Of a DNA stretch of 64,000 bases, positions 43,714 to 55,289 are shown piece by piece (position 1 is the first letter of the stretch; every line of letters begins with the position of its first letter). The DNA is from Acanthaster planci (lineage: Eukaryota; Echinodermata; Asteroidea; Valvatida; Acanthasteridae), in contig NW_019091604.1 in the NCBI RefSeq assembly GCF_001949145.1, forward strand, positions 80,054-144,053, given 5' to 3'. The position numbers and the translations under genes were made by a program. Under the pieces are notes generated by a model. That model made no database searches and had not been told where the DNA came from. It worked only from the letters and a program-made list of their open reading frames with translations.

Positions 43714-44030
43714 AACTAATTGCTAGCAAAGGTTTTTCTTCACAGTACATTTCTTTGAGGTATGTAGAATGACCAGAAAAAAGTCCGAGCAAATCTGAGT
43801 TGTGGAAATATATTTAATTTCCATAAATTCAAAATGGCCGCCATTTTGCAGTTTTTGAGCATAAATTAAAATGTACGTCTTTAACGGGGTAATTGTTATA
43901 TCTACGCCAGGTTTGGGGGATCTACGAACACTTAAAAGCATACAATTGATAAATTCAGAATTTTTGTCATCCTAATTTGCATGAGTTCAACATGGTCGCC
44001 ATTTTGAAATACAAAAGTGTGGAATTTCCA
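43706..44030 (+). repeat. Left terminal inverted repeat
   Basis: Starts at AACCTAGAACTAATTGCTA. It matches the reverse complement of the right repeat over AAAGGTTTTT, ATGACCAGAAAAAAGTCC, GAGCAAATC, ATAAATTCAAAATGG and CGCCATTTTG; beyond about 43870 similarity weakens, with a second GGTCGCCATTTTG block at 44000. Confidence 0.75.
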
Positions 44031-44874
44031 TGTTTTTTTAACACTACCAGTTGGTTTTGTCCCCTAAATACAAATATATTGTAATAATATCATACATTTA
44101 CATTCTATAGATAACAGAATACAGACAAGAAGATGGAAAAAAGTACCTAATCCCCTCCCCAATCACACTTAACGTAATATTATTTCAACAAGAGTGATCT
44201 GCAAGAGAGAATTTGTGACTGGCTATGAACTAAATATGCACCTGATTTTTTTGAAATTTTTACTGTAGACAAATTCAACTTCCAATAAGCATGGTCACTT
44301 ATACCTACAAGCATTTATTAATAAATAAATTGAAATGAGAGAAGCTGATTAAGCTTAGTTGCAAAAATCCAGAGTAGTCTTGGTCAAACTGATGCACATA
44401 AATTCAACTTTGAAAGTCTGAATGTCACATTTTGTGTATTTGTGTTCTTCCTTTCATATCGCAGACAACATCACTGATATCAGTGAGCAGATATTAGCTC
44501 TCCAGAGTCCCTGCTAATCCCACATTTTCTTATTTTCCTGATTAATTGCAGGTGAGGATTCTTAATTGGTAACATGCTCAACACTAACTGGCGGTATACT
44601 GTACATGTAAAGTGATGTCACAGGATGTCACATAAATGAAAATTATGACTTTTAAGTAGGTAACAAGAATGGAGGAAAGCACATACTTTTTTCCAACACA
44701 AACTGCTGACAATACAATCTGAACAACACTGACACTTAATACATTTGATATCTTACAGTTTCAGTTGATAACTCAGAAAGCATACTGCATCCAGTGTACT
44801 TGTACCCGGATTTATTGAAGTGCATTATTTTATTATTTCATTTATTAATAAATGTATGTGCCTTTTGTGCGTTC

Positions 44875-46167
44875 AGATGATGAACGTTCAGATGATGATC
44901 AAAACCGTTTTTTCACTGACGAGCTATGCAGTTTCCCACCTGCCCTGTTTGAGTCATCAGGCCTTCCTTTGCAAGTCACCAAAGCGGCCCTCGCAGATGT
45001 TCTTTGGAAGTAGGTGGAGCATAAAGAGCCCCTCCCTCCTGGAAGTACCACAGTGCACTATATAATTGATGGTGGAGCACTTTTGCACCGAATTCCTTGG
45101 ATGCGTGGAACCACATACATGTATACTACTATTTCTCAGAAGTATGTTGACTATGTGTTAAAGAGATATGGTAACAACCATTGTGTTTGATGGATATTCA
45201 GACCAACCAACCAACCATCAAAGATGGAGGAGCTCAGGGGTCTACCATACAGTTTGATGAAGATATGTTAATGAATGCAAGAAAAGAGGAGTTCCTCTCA
45301 AATGAGGTGAACAAAACACGCTTCATCAATCTCCTCAGTGAGAAGCTTGGGAAGGCGGGTTGTTCGACAATCCATGCAAGATTTGACGCAGATCTCATAA
45401 GAGTAAAAACTGCAGTGCAGTCTGCAAGGACAATAGAGACCATCCTTGTTGGTGATGACACTGATCTCTTGTTGCTCCTTATCTACTACACTGAGATGAA
45501 TGGTTGCAATATATTCATGGCACCTGAACCGAAGGCAACTTCTAAAGAGACGAGACTTTCGGACATAAAGCAGTTGAAAACCAAACTTGGGACATCAGTA
45601 TAATATATTGTTCATACATGCCATCCTGGGGTGTGACACCACTTCAAGGGTATTTGGTCTGGGCAAAGGCCTTGCTCTGAAGAAACTGAAGAACGACCCA
45701 TTCTTCTGTGAACAAGCTTAGATGTTCAACGCACTAACGTCAGATGAGAAGGCCAACGTTGTTAAGCAGGAGAGAAAGTCTTAGTGTCACTGTACAAGGG
45801 AAGTCAGACAGAATCCTTGGATCAGCTTTGATACAAACAATTTTGTTCTAAAGTGGCAACTAGCATCATGGCTGTTTCGGCACAATCACTACCACCAACA
45901 TCATCATCAGCTCAGTGCCATAGTCTGCGGGTGTACAATCAGATTAAAGAGTGGAAAGAGCAGTCCATAGCTTTTCACCTGAAGACTGAAAACCTGCACC
46001 AACAGAGCTACTAGAAGTCATGAAATGTGGATGCAAGACAGACTGTTCAACACGAAGATGTAGCTGCAAACACTCTGGGATTGAATGTACAGGCGCATGT
46101 CTTGTATGCCATGGTACAACATGCAGCAATTCGTCACATTCAGCTATTGATCTTGAAGCAGAAGACT
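44875..46167 (+). pseudogene. PIN/XPG-like nuclease transposase with Cys-rich C-terminus
   Basis: An acceptor (TTTGTGCGTTCAG, ending 44874) opens an exon D-D-E-R-S-D-D-D-Q-N; then I-I-D-G-G-A-L-L-H-R-I-P-W (about 45063), E-E-F-L-S-N-E-V-N-K (45290), A-R-F-D-A-D-L-I-R-V-K-T-A-V (45378), I-L-V-G-D-D-T-D-L-L (45445), I-L-G-C-D-T-T-S-R-V-F-G-L-G-K-G (45620) and L-P-P-T-S-S-S-A-Q (45890). It ends with nine Cys in C-x-C-x3-C-x4-C-x-C-x6-C-x3-C-x2-C-x4-C (46029-46130). Asp clusters (D-A-D, D-D-T-D) and the G-x-G-K-G block fit a PIN/XPG-type nuclease. At least six frame breaks or stops: dead copy of a family common in animals as uncharacterised proteins. Confidence 0.65.
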
Positions 46168-46389
46168 AAACTAAAGAAACCTCCATTATCACCATCATCA
46201 TCATATCAACGTTTGAACACATTTAAATGACAGCCACTTTGGCTTTGTGCATATATCGGTATCAGTTCTGAGGAAAATGCTTTTTAACATTTCCAGTGAC
46301 ACAAATGTAATCAGAAACATCTGAAATATGGATAAAGGTAACAAATTTCTTGACCAGTTAATCTGCTGTCTTGTAATATTATAAAAAAA

Positions 46390-46710
46390 AATCAATTAAA
46401 ATGGCCGCCATTAGGATTTATGCAAATTAGGCATGTTCCAAATGTCCAGCAAGAATTTTACTGTAATAATTGTACTCAGAGACCTTGAATACATGGGCAT
46501 AGACACCAAAATTAGTCTCCTGCAAGTCTCATATCTCAAGATATGGTCAAAACTTTGTCAAAATGGCGTCCATTTTGAATTTATGCAAATTAGGCTTATT
46601 TCCGCAACTTGGATTTGCTCGGACTTTTTTCTGGTCATTTTGGGTACAAAGTATAAATGCATTCTGAAAAAACCTTTGATAGCAATTAGTTCTAGGTTGA
46701 ATGTTAATTT
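46390..46710 (-). repeat. Right terminal inverted repeat
   Basis: Reverse complement of the left end: TAGCAATTAGTTCTAGGTT closes the element at about 46710, and CGGACTTTTTTCTGGTCAT and AAAATGGCGTCCATTTTGAA lie inside. The outermost blocks are almost identical to the left end. Confidence 0.75.
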
Positions 46711-46736
46711 TCTTGGACTATATGTCTTATGATCAG

Positions 46737-47000
46737 ATTCCATCAAAGCGTCAACCCAAGGAGTCAGGTCCAGATGCAGCTCTTCCAAAGCCGGATTCAA
46801 CATACATTGCCATGCGGAAGCAAGGGAAGAGGGGACGCAGACGTGTGAGAATCAAAAAGAGGATACATTGGCGCAAACGCAAGATTCTTATTAAATTTAA
46901 ATTATTAAATTTATTAGGAGGAAAGGATTATAGCCGAGATTCATTTGTAAGAGCTCTATGCGGCTTTACAGATTACCTTCACTATAAAAGAGCAAAGTAG
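46737..47000 (+). CDS. Candidate exon, basic Lys/Arg-rich protein
   Basis: Just outside the right TIR, an acceptor-like CTTATGATCAG precedes an 87-codon open frame (stop TAG at 46998-47000). It has Q-P-K-E-S-G-P-D-A-A-L, then a strongly basic run G-K-R-G-R-R-R-V-R-I-K-K-R and W-R-K-R-K, followed by A/T-rich codons. It may be the continuation of the gene interrupted by the transposon (the Pro/Ser-rich frame ending at 43713). Unrecognised. Confidence 0.3.
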   Translation: MPSKRQPKESGPDAALPKPDSTYIAMRKQGKRGRRRVRIKKRIHWRKRKILIKFKLLNLLGGKDYSRDSFVRALCGFTDYLHYKRAK

Positions 47001-49529
47001 GGTAGGGACCTCAAAAAATGTTGTATTAACAATGCTGGGACCACAATCCACATTCTAGTATCCCTGAATAAAATTCTGATTTTTGTCATTTATAAGGATA
47101 ATAACAACCTGCATGTGCCATGTGGTCATGTAGACATTTGGGGATAACTGAAATATAGACATATACACGTAGCATGCTATTCAAAACTCCTGCCTTCCCA
47201 TGAAATTGCCCAAAGAGACTGCACATAGTAATTTATCCCTGATACCTGCACTGTATTATGTTTTTTATTTATTTCAGGGAACGCAAGACCTACATGTTCA
47301 TGTTAACTTGCCGTGGTGTAGATGTCAGCGTTAAGTCGATGGTGCAGCATGCACTTTTGCTGTGTATGCTAGTACATGTAAAAAGTCTTGAAATGTTAGT
47401 ATTTGTAATGGAGACAGAATGATAATCAGAGGTAAGCCAATGTGTACAGTATTCAGTGCTGTAAATAAGCAGAAGTGAATTTGCCAACCACTTTTGCTAA
47501 TTCAAGCATGTTTGTCAACTGTATGCATTTATATCTTTCATGTATTCTATTTTGTATACACGGGATTCTATTTCATGCCAACTTACTGCCATAAAACTTA
47601 CAGTCTACCAAAGTTAATAAAAACTTCAAACATTTCATTTTTTCATGTTCTTTTATTTATTTTTATATGTTTACTTGTATGTGCAAATTAATTACACGGG
47701 CAATATTTACAAATGTAGAATTGATGGAAATGTGTGGCATGTACACATACATTTGATTTTTTACAACTATCAACTGAACTCATTCCTGTGGTAACTGTGA
47801 ATTATTAAGGCAGAGTTCACCTCTAGAACAGTGCATGTGTATGCAATGGTACATGTATTTTATTTAAGTGCTGCATTTGTATCCTGGGTAAACAAATGAG
47901 ATTTTTTAACTTTGGCATGGTGGCATGTGTGTTTTTGATGTGGTGCCAGTATTACTGATGTAGTATTTTTTAAATTTATTTTGGAAAAGTTTACAAGACT
48001 GAATAAAAAAAAATTCTGAAAATGTTGCCTTGTATATTTTACAGTTTCATGTTGAACTCATAATGAATCACAGAACTCCCTTTCCCCTGTCTACTCCCTT
48101 AAAACTCATTTATTTTTGTTCAATGTTGTCACCAAACTTGTGTAGAATGAAGAGAAAGATTGAAATCACAAAAAATAGTGCAAAGCAACACAAAAAAAAT
48201 TCAATTCTGAAAGGGAAACAATGATCAATACAGCATTTATTGATTTAGTTAGTTTGGCAAATTAAGCGAAAAAGAATAAAATAATAGCGAAAGAGGAACA
48301 CAAATCTTGTTAGAAACATTAATATATACCACATGCATTCAATTGTGAACGAGAAACAACATAGATGTACATGTACTTTGATTGCCATTTCGTTTGTTTA
48401 CAAGTACATCCGGGTTCTGTGACTAACGCTATCAACCAATCAGCAGCCCAGAAATCTGTGACTGTCATGGCGGCGGCATGAATGTGATTTTACGTGGACC
48501 CGTTGCAGAGCCTTGCATAGAAAAAGTGTGCCCTGACCCAGCTAGAGAAATCTGAGGGTAAATAGGTTAATTTTGGTGTAGTTCAAGACATAAATCTCTT
48601 CATGAAGTGTAAAAGAAAGTTGTGGTCACACTGAAAAAAAGAGAGTTTTCTGCATTTTCTGGCATGAATTTGTCGATTTTTTATCCCCAAAACATTGTGC
48701 CGTTTCAACCTTATTTAAACAATAAATGCATTTGAATTTCACATTATATGACAGATATAGTCTTCAGCTAGGACAAAAAAACTATTTTTTAAAAAGTACC
48801 ATGAGTAAAAGATGAGAAATCCATCGAATTCCTTACGCTCTTCATGCTCATTAAATATGCAAAGAGAGGTCACGCACGGAAAACCATGCATATGTTCCAA
48901 ACAAACGGCACCGCTTTTGTGTGTGCTGCATACTGACTGATCGTATTTTACTTTTTTCATCGTACTTAATGTGATAAAATTGTACTGGTTGGCATCTCTG
49001 CTTTTCCCTCTAATACATGTACACGTAACAAAGGGGACCTATAACCCTTGTCCCTTGCAACAGTTCAGCTAGTCTGAGAGTAAAATGTATGAATTCTCAC
49101 ATGTACCGCACAGTACACATTATTTTCATGTACATGTACGTTGTACGTGTGGTACATTTCTTTTATGTACCTGGTACCTATATGTTGTACATAAACTGTA
49201 CATTGTAGAATTAGTCCATAACAGTGGAGCTTATAACTGTGGATGACGCACCATCCTTATGCTACATTTATTATGATCAATTCTATTTTGTCTTTTCAAG
49301 AAATATCGCCACATATTCCATAGAGAGATAGTATGCTGGTGTTGGGGATTCTTGGGGAAATACAACTGAGTCCCATTTCTTTCGTGCATCATGAATACAT
49401 GTGTGTAGTCTGCAATGTCTAGTTATCCTTGACTTAATGCCAAATGAAATGAAATAACTAATAAAAATACACATACAATAAGATAGTTAATGCACAAAAC
49501 AAGTACATGTATAATCTTTTGGTCATAAA
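47001..49529. other. Gene-poor stretch; possible promoter near 48.43 kb
   Basis: No coding exon recognised. A CCAAT box (48435) is followed by a GC-richer patch and a tiny frame starting ATGGCGGCGGCATGA (48466). TACATGTACATGTAC and related words are dense at 49012-49205. Confidence 0.35.
48430..48560 (+). promoter_or_regulatory. CCAAT-containing candidate promoter / 5' UTR
   Basis: ACCAATCAGCAGCCCA is followed 25 bases later by GTCATGGCGGCGG and, at about 48557, a donor-like GAGG-GTAAAT. The layout resembles a short non-coding first exon, but no downstream coding exon was found. Confidence 0.2.
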
Positions 49530-49549
49530 ATCATATTGCATAAAAAACA

Positions 49550-52070
49550 ACCACTGTTCCACCAAGTAGCCATTCTCTCGCTTCCAGAGTTCCATGGACA
49601 CATTTTGGAAACTGTGGGCTGTTGCAAACATGGATGCCATAGTTTGCTATGGTTTCGAACTTGGCCAGCATTAAGTCCCCATCCCTATCAGGTGTTATCC
49701 CAAGGATCGAGTCTTTGATAGGGGTACAACCGGAGAATTTTGTTGCTGTGGTTAGCTTCTTCTTCAGACCTAAGATATCAAGCACATGCTAAACATGTAA
49801 GAAATTAGCATGCAGGAAACATTTCAGATTTAAATTATTTCTCCAAAATTTATCCTGCATTAAAAGATGTGCTAAAATTTCCATTTCATAATCTCTAAAC
49901 TTGTGGCAGGTGCGAGAAATGCACCATTTCTGTTGTGTAATTCCAGATTTTTGATATTCCGGGAAGATGGGGGGGTGACTTACAAACAGGAGTGTCATGG
50001 ACAGAAAAAGTGAATTTCAAATTGCTGTACATGTATTTGTTAGTGGGAAAATTGTCACAAACATTCGCAAGTTGAAATAAAATTTATAAAATCAAGAACG
50101 AACGTTAACAAATGGCTACATGGCAGATGTCATAGCAGTGCCTTGATATCAGGAAAGTTCTCCTTGATGTACTTTGTTACTTGTCGATATCCATCATAAG
50201 TTTGTATATTATTGTCCTCCAGCCACTTCATTGCTTGTATCAGTCCCTCCTTCTCCATAAGGCTCGACTTGAGCTGTGTTTCATTTTTCTGTCAATCCAA
50301 ATACAAGTGTATGCACATGTTTATACAGTTTTGAAACGTTTCTCATACACAATAACATATCCTGTGACGTCAGTTGTGTTAATTCATTGATAACATTGAA
50401 CAATCTTCACAGGGTTGAAGTATCAACACCTGTGATGACTTCAAAAAAAGGTGCTCAAATAGTTGGTGAAATGAGGCTAGAATGCATCACACTAAGCACC
50501 GGACATTTCAATCCAATCACCAATATCCTGACAAACATACAAAACCCAAAATAGGCTAACCAGGCTCAGGCTAAACAGAGCTACTTCACCTGAACAAGTT
50601 CAATGAGCAGAACCTTGCCGTAGTTAAGGTCATTTACGCTGTAACAGCCATACTTGACTGAGAGGCCCATTGAATTGTCCCACATGTCCATTCCAAGAAA
50701 TGCATCCTCTTGTAGCTTGGATGGACGTTAATGCCTCTTGGTCACTTTCCCAGACATGGACAACTGCCAGCTGCAAGTATCTGAAAAATGGTTGGATGTG
50801 TTAAAATCTAATAAGACAAGTTGAAGTTATTAGACATGGAACAAATACTGAACAGATAACAACTTAGACATGGAAATACCACAGCTCCTGAAACTAACCT
50901 GCGCTGATGATTGAAGAAAGTGGAACAAGAAATCACTGATTGATGTCAGTGCATTGATAAACTTATGGATACATGCCCTAGACATCAGCATCAGCAGATA
51001 TAATGATGTTCATAGCAGGAACATTGCCAGCCCTTGGTTGGCTGAGCCATTTTCGGGAGAAGCCACATGGTTGGATCTTGTCAGTCCGGAAGACAGGAAT
51101 CATCATGCCACTATGCAGTCGAATAACCCTATTACTGGATGGCCCAACGTACTTTGGACACGTTTTTAAATAGCTACAAGAGGTTTTTGCGGAACACCAA
51201 ATACTTCTTGGCCTCCAAAGTGTCATCATCTTCATATGTGCTATAACAAATAACAAAAACAAAAAAATCTACCTAAATTCCTTTATTGTAATGTAGCATA
51301 TTTGATTATCTTGGGTAAATGTAGAAACATCTGAGTAACTTTATATGAACATACATTTCAATGTTATTTCAAGTTGCAGGTCAATACTTTGAGTGTGGTA
51401 GACAGTGAAAATGTGTTCATAATGTACATGTACCTAATTTCAAAGTTGGAGTCTGAGCTCCGCCCACTAGACGGCTGGTAGCTGTCGCTTGCGCTTGGCC
51501 TGCCATCTGAGTCAGAATCAATCTTGTCATCATCGCTGATATGCCTTGTCAACAACCACCACAGGTTGCTGAGGCTGTGGCATAGCACTGAGGAGCTTCA
51601 GCTTTGGGGCCTTGACCAGCTCACACTATACATGTACATGTATATCCTTTGGGCAACAGGATAAGTCATGTGCTTGGCAATCTGTTGTGAATAAATGCAG
51701 TTCTATGACAATAAATGTAATTCACAAATTGGGCCATATTATATTTACCACAAGTAGTGGTACTCGTACAGTTTTCAATTTTCAAATGATGTTATGAATG
51801 ACATATTTTGCTTTTCTGATACGAAGCCACATTTGTCTGGCAATTATAGAATGTATACACAAATTATTCTGAACAGGGCACATTCTTTAACATATGAAAA
51901 CTACATACATAAAATTACATTTATTCCTAACTGTGAACTTCTTAGGATCTGTCTGAGTGCGTTTGGAGTGGACAAAGCACTGCTTTGGGGGTTTTGAGGC
52001 ATAGATGTTGACTTTCCGGACATCTAGCTGTATGATGAGTTGTCGCCGTGTGCATTCTGTTTATGTGGCA
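49550..52070 (-). pseudogene. Broken multi-exon gene of a widespread transposon-like family
   Basis: Exon-like blocks in minus-strand order: about 52070-51940 (K-P-P-K-Q-C-F, S-K-R-T-Q-T-D-P), 51600-51434 (acidic/Ser run S-D-D-D-K-I-D-S-D-S-D, donor GTACAT), 51235-50985 (D-D-D-T-L-E-A-K-K-Y-L, then P-S-S-N-R-V-I-R-L-H and G-F-S-R-K-W-L-S-Q-P), 50780-50590 (D-A-F-L-G-M-D-M-W-D-N-S, G-L-S-V-K-Y-G-C-Y-S, donor GTGAAG), 50273-50110 (L-M-E-K-E-G-L-I-Q-A-M-K-W-L, then in another frame Y-D-I-C-H-V-A) and 49769-49550 (L-K-K-K-L-T-T-A-T-K-F-S-G-C, F-P-K-C-V-H-G-T-L-E). These blocks match an uncharacterised animal protein family of probable transposase origin. Stops (TAA in 50.74 kb exon, TAG in 51.18 kb exon) and frameshifts show it is dead. 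Confidence 0.65.
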
Positions 52071-52482
52071 ATGCTCTGATGCTCAATATTTTCATCATCA
52101 GTGACCTGTGACAAAATAGACAGCACAGTATAACAACACAGTTACATGAGTGTTATTTGAACAGTGTTCAAGTGTGATTCAGAGAAAGAGTTTATTTGTG
52201 AGCTTATATGCAGGTGTACATTTCATACAGACAATTATTGACAATTTTAATAACAAATCTACTTTAACATGTACATGTAGAAGACAAGTTGACAGTCTAA
52301 TCACCGCGAAAATCTGTAAGAGTACATGTTATTTAAAATGAAGTGGTCATTGAAATGAACTGTGATGCATTTTGCACGCTTTCGCACACACAATAGAGTG
52401 GACAGTAATGTGTAGTTTAAAATGTTTATCAAGCAACATAAATGTTACACAGCCAAATTCTCAGAGATTAAGCACATTTACC
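52071..52482. other. Spacer before the second gap
   Basis: AT-rich; no gene or repeat recognised. Confidence 0.35.
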
Positions 52483-52607
52483 NNNNNNNNNNNNNNNNNN
52501 NNNNNNNNNNNNNNNNNNNNNNNNNNNNNNNNNNNNNNNNNNNNNNNNNNNNNNNNNNNNNNNNNNNNNNNNNNNNNNNNNNNNNNNNNNNNNNNNNNNN
52601 NNNNNNN
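52483..52607. other. Assembly gap (125 N)
   Basis: Undetermined run. ATTAAGCACATTTA occurs on the left flank (52468-52481) and again 40 bases beyond the gap (52648-52661), so the gap probably spans a collapsed tandem repeat. Confidence 1.
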
Positions 52608-52660
52608 CAGTAAACAAAGAATTGAAGCACAAGAATTGAAGAATTGATTAAGCACATTTA

Positions 52661-53440
52661 TTAGCTGTTTCGGCGTAACAGCTTTTGTTTCTGTCAAATT
52701 TTTTTTCTTTTAAGCGCTTTTCTGATTTGTTTTTGTTTATTTTTCTTTTTCACCCCAATTTCTTCCACCAGTCGACTTTGGCAGTTTAATAACTTTGATC
52801 GACTTCAAACTTGGCAGACCTTTGGACAATCATCCAAGGATGGCCCTATAAGACATTTGTGTGACATCATCACATTATTTCTTTTTGAATTTTAAATATT
52901 TAAATATTTCCCATTGACTTTGTGCATGTTTTCAAGCCACTATTTGGAAACCTTTGTGATGTTTGATCATTATCAAAGTAACAGCCAACAAAGATCCTGA
53001 TACAAGAATTATTGTAAATACATGACATCGTGATGACATCATCATGTGATTTGCTATTGATTTGTCAATATTTATTTCAGCCCACTGACTTTGTACACAT
53101 TTTCAAGCCACCATTTGGGTAATTTTGAGATGTTGGATCATCATCAAAGTTACAGACAACAGAGACCCCGATAAAAGAATTTTGCTAAATTTATGATGTC
53201 ATGATGACGTCATTACCTATTTTTAAATTGATTTTTAAAAAATTTAATCTTCCCCCATAAGTATTTCAACAGCCTGTCTTCGGCACTCTGGTCAATCTGA
53301 CAAATTTCCTTCAAAGTACAATTGAAATCCCTCACGAACAGAGGCTCCCAGGGAAAAATCGTAAAAATTACTTCATCAGGGGTCAAGTGCAACCCTTTAA
53401 ACAGAAAAAATTGTTTGGTAGCCATTGGCTCCTAATGGGG
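52661..53440 (+). mobile_element. Minisatellite element, 5' part, 3' truncated
   Basis: Starts with a terminal hairpin AGCTGTT/AACAGCT (52663-52683), then a T-rich zone, TTCTTCCACCAGTCGACTTTGG, GACTTCAAACTTGGCAGACC and three CRE-like cores at about 52861, 53034 and 53204 spaced about 170 bp, each followed by an E-box-like word and ATTTATT/ATTTGCTATT. Similarity ends at about 53440; no terminal CTAG hairpin. Confidence 0.7.
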
Positions 53441-54195
53441 AAAAATCTAGGCGCCAGCACTTTTATGAAGTTTAGTAATCACGTGCACTGAATACCTATG
53501 ACATACGTACACACATGTAGTAAAAATACCCTGTGTTTACATCGTCCATCCATGACATAGAATCATGACTTGTCCGGCGGGGCAAGGCACATACACGTAC
53601 ACCACACAACTTGCATGTACATGTACGTACATGTATACATGAGCGCCAATGAGGTCAATACACGAAATCAGGGTTCTTGCCAAGGGATTTAGCCATGGAT
53701 GTTATGATGTCCATAGTTTCAGCGTGTCACAAGACACCCTGCTGCATAAATTGCACTATTTCTGACACTCTAAATCACAGCGACACCCTTTGATTCCACC
53801 ATTAGCTTCGTTTCAGGCTTCATTTACATTGTACGTTACAGCAAAAAAGCAGCAAAAATGGAGCCCATGCCGTGGTTTGTCAAATGGCCCTGGTGTCAAT
53901 GTATGTTTTGATCGGGAACCAACCAACACGTGCGTGTGATCACAACACGTGTTATGTACAGTACACACGCGCACGAGTAAGCATCAAATTTATGATGTGA
54001 CATGTGCTTCCATTTCTACCTGTCCGGAATGAATTTTGAGTACATATTCATTGCTTTCTTATTTGTAAGCATACTCAAAATTGTAGTTTTCTAAGCTATC
54101 TTAAGTCGCAAATGCGACTGTATGGTGAAAATATGATCACATTTGCAAAAAATTGGTTGCATTTGTGACTGATTTACATGTAAGCGCTATTTAAA
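53441..54195. other. Gene-free stretch separating two minisatellite-element pieces
   Basis: No gene recognised. TACATGTACGTACATGTA words cluster at 53615-53640. The pieces before (to 53440) and after (54196-54370) belong to the same repeat family, so this 0.75 kb may be an insertion. Confidence 0.4.
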
Positions 54196-54375
54196 GCATT
54201 GGTCACGTGACATGAGATTAAAGCTGCAGTTTTTCCATAAGCTTTGTACAATTTTTCTACTACACAATACTATCGATCTTAACGAGAGTAGTCCTAAACT
54301 TTGGCTGAGGATTAGCTATGGGAATGAAAAAAAATCATTTTTTCCCTTCTTCATTCAATTACAAATATACATATA
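54196..54375 (+). repeat. Minisatellite element fragment (3' unit)
   Basis: GGTCACGTGACATGAGATTAAAG, a TTTTTCTACTACACAATA block, TATCGATCTTAACGAGAGTAG and GATTACAAATATAC-type ends occur in the same order as at 59500-59645 and 60930-61100. Confidence 0.75.
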
Positions 54376-54689
54376 TAAGAGCCTAGTACTACCACTGGGT
54401 TGTGGCCATGTATTCTATCCTCATCAGACAGCCTTGGCCACTTTGGGGTCTCTTTAGGTAGGCCTCCTATGTCTCCCCCTGGGATAAATGCGGGTCCTTT
54501 CATTTCAGTCTGTATACAACTTGGGGCCACTGTTCCAACCAGACTAAGAGAAAAAAATTTTTTTTTAAGTGAGTGCACTAAGTTAGATCTTCTACTGGAG
54601 CATCGTAGTCTACCGTCCAATGCAAGCTGTACACTGAGCCTTGATAACTAAGGGCAATCATTATTATGAGATGCACAGAAAAAGCCCAT

Positions 54690-55200
54690 CACTTCCATCA
54701 TGGCATGGGCAGATATACATGTATTTCTGGTGTTCTCATCAATATTTGTTGGGGCACATCCGGGGAGGGCTCTAGAATTTCTCAAGTACATGCACATTCT
54801 TGGGATTGCTGCTGCACGTTTTGCAGGGAAAGGTTGGCTACAATATGATAGGCAATTCTGCATGCAACAGCAACTCCATCTTCAGAGATCTTGGGCTTGT
54901 ATCGATGGGGAACTGTGGGTGCTCTTCCTCTCCACATCTGGGTCATCGTACTTGGGGCTCAATGGCCAAAAAGGATGACAATTCTCTCAAATAAAACCTC
55001 GCCTTTTGGGCAGCAACTCCATCTCCCATGGAAGTGGTCTGTGCTTTGCATTCAACTACGCAGGATGTTCCAATGCTCAAAGCAAATACACACACAAATG
55101 TTCCAGCTGTTTCTCAGCTAAAACATGGGGGGAGCTAACAACAAAGCACAAGGCAAATCAAGTAGTCAATTCTAATACTTTGTGTGCCAGACTATCAGTT
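54690..55200 (+). pseudogene. Ngaro-type Gag with C/H-rich finger
   Basis: A frame with M-A-W-A-D-I-H-V-F-L-V-F-S-S-I-F and L-E-F-L-K-Y-M-H-I-L-G-I-A-A-A-R is followed by E-L-W-V-L-F-L-S. One frame later comes G-L-C-F-A-F-N-Y-A-G-C with a C-x-x-C (H-K-C-S-S-C-F) pair. This is the conserved core and zinc-finger end of ORF1 in Ngaro/DIRS elements of invertebrates. A stop after 54978 and a frame change at about 55000 break it. Confidence 0.75.
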
Positions 55201-55289
55201 TCATGCCCTACGGAGAACAAATGTCTCTGTTGTCTTGCCCACACCCCCTTAATGTACCAGTACTTTTGTCTCTCTAATAGAGGCACACC

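Larger units (their letters stand above)
43706..46710 (+). mobile_element. Long-TIR DNA transposon with nuclease-like gene (Academ-like?)
   Basis: Inverted repeats of roughly 300 bp (about 43706-44030 and 46390-46710) flank 2.4 kb that holds a multi-block coding remnant on the plus strand (44875-46167). Both ends start AACCTAGAACTAATTGCTA and share AAAAAAGTCCGAGCAAATC and TTCAAAATGGMCGCCATTTT. No target duplication is clear. The combination of a PIN/XPG-like nuclease and a Cys-rich tail recalls Academ transposons, but the family assignment is an inference. Confidence 0.7.

Noticed and set aside
49012-49205. TACATGTAC word cluster as a regulatory array or CRISPR-like repeat
   Set aside because: The word is frequent throughout the window, is self-complementary and has no regular spacing; treated as background simple sequence of this genome.
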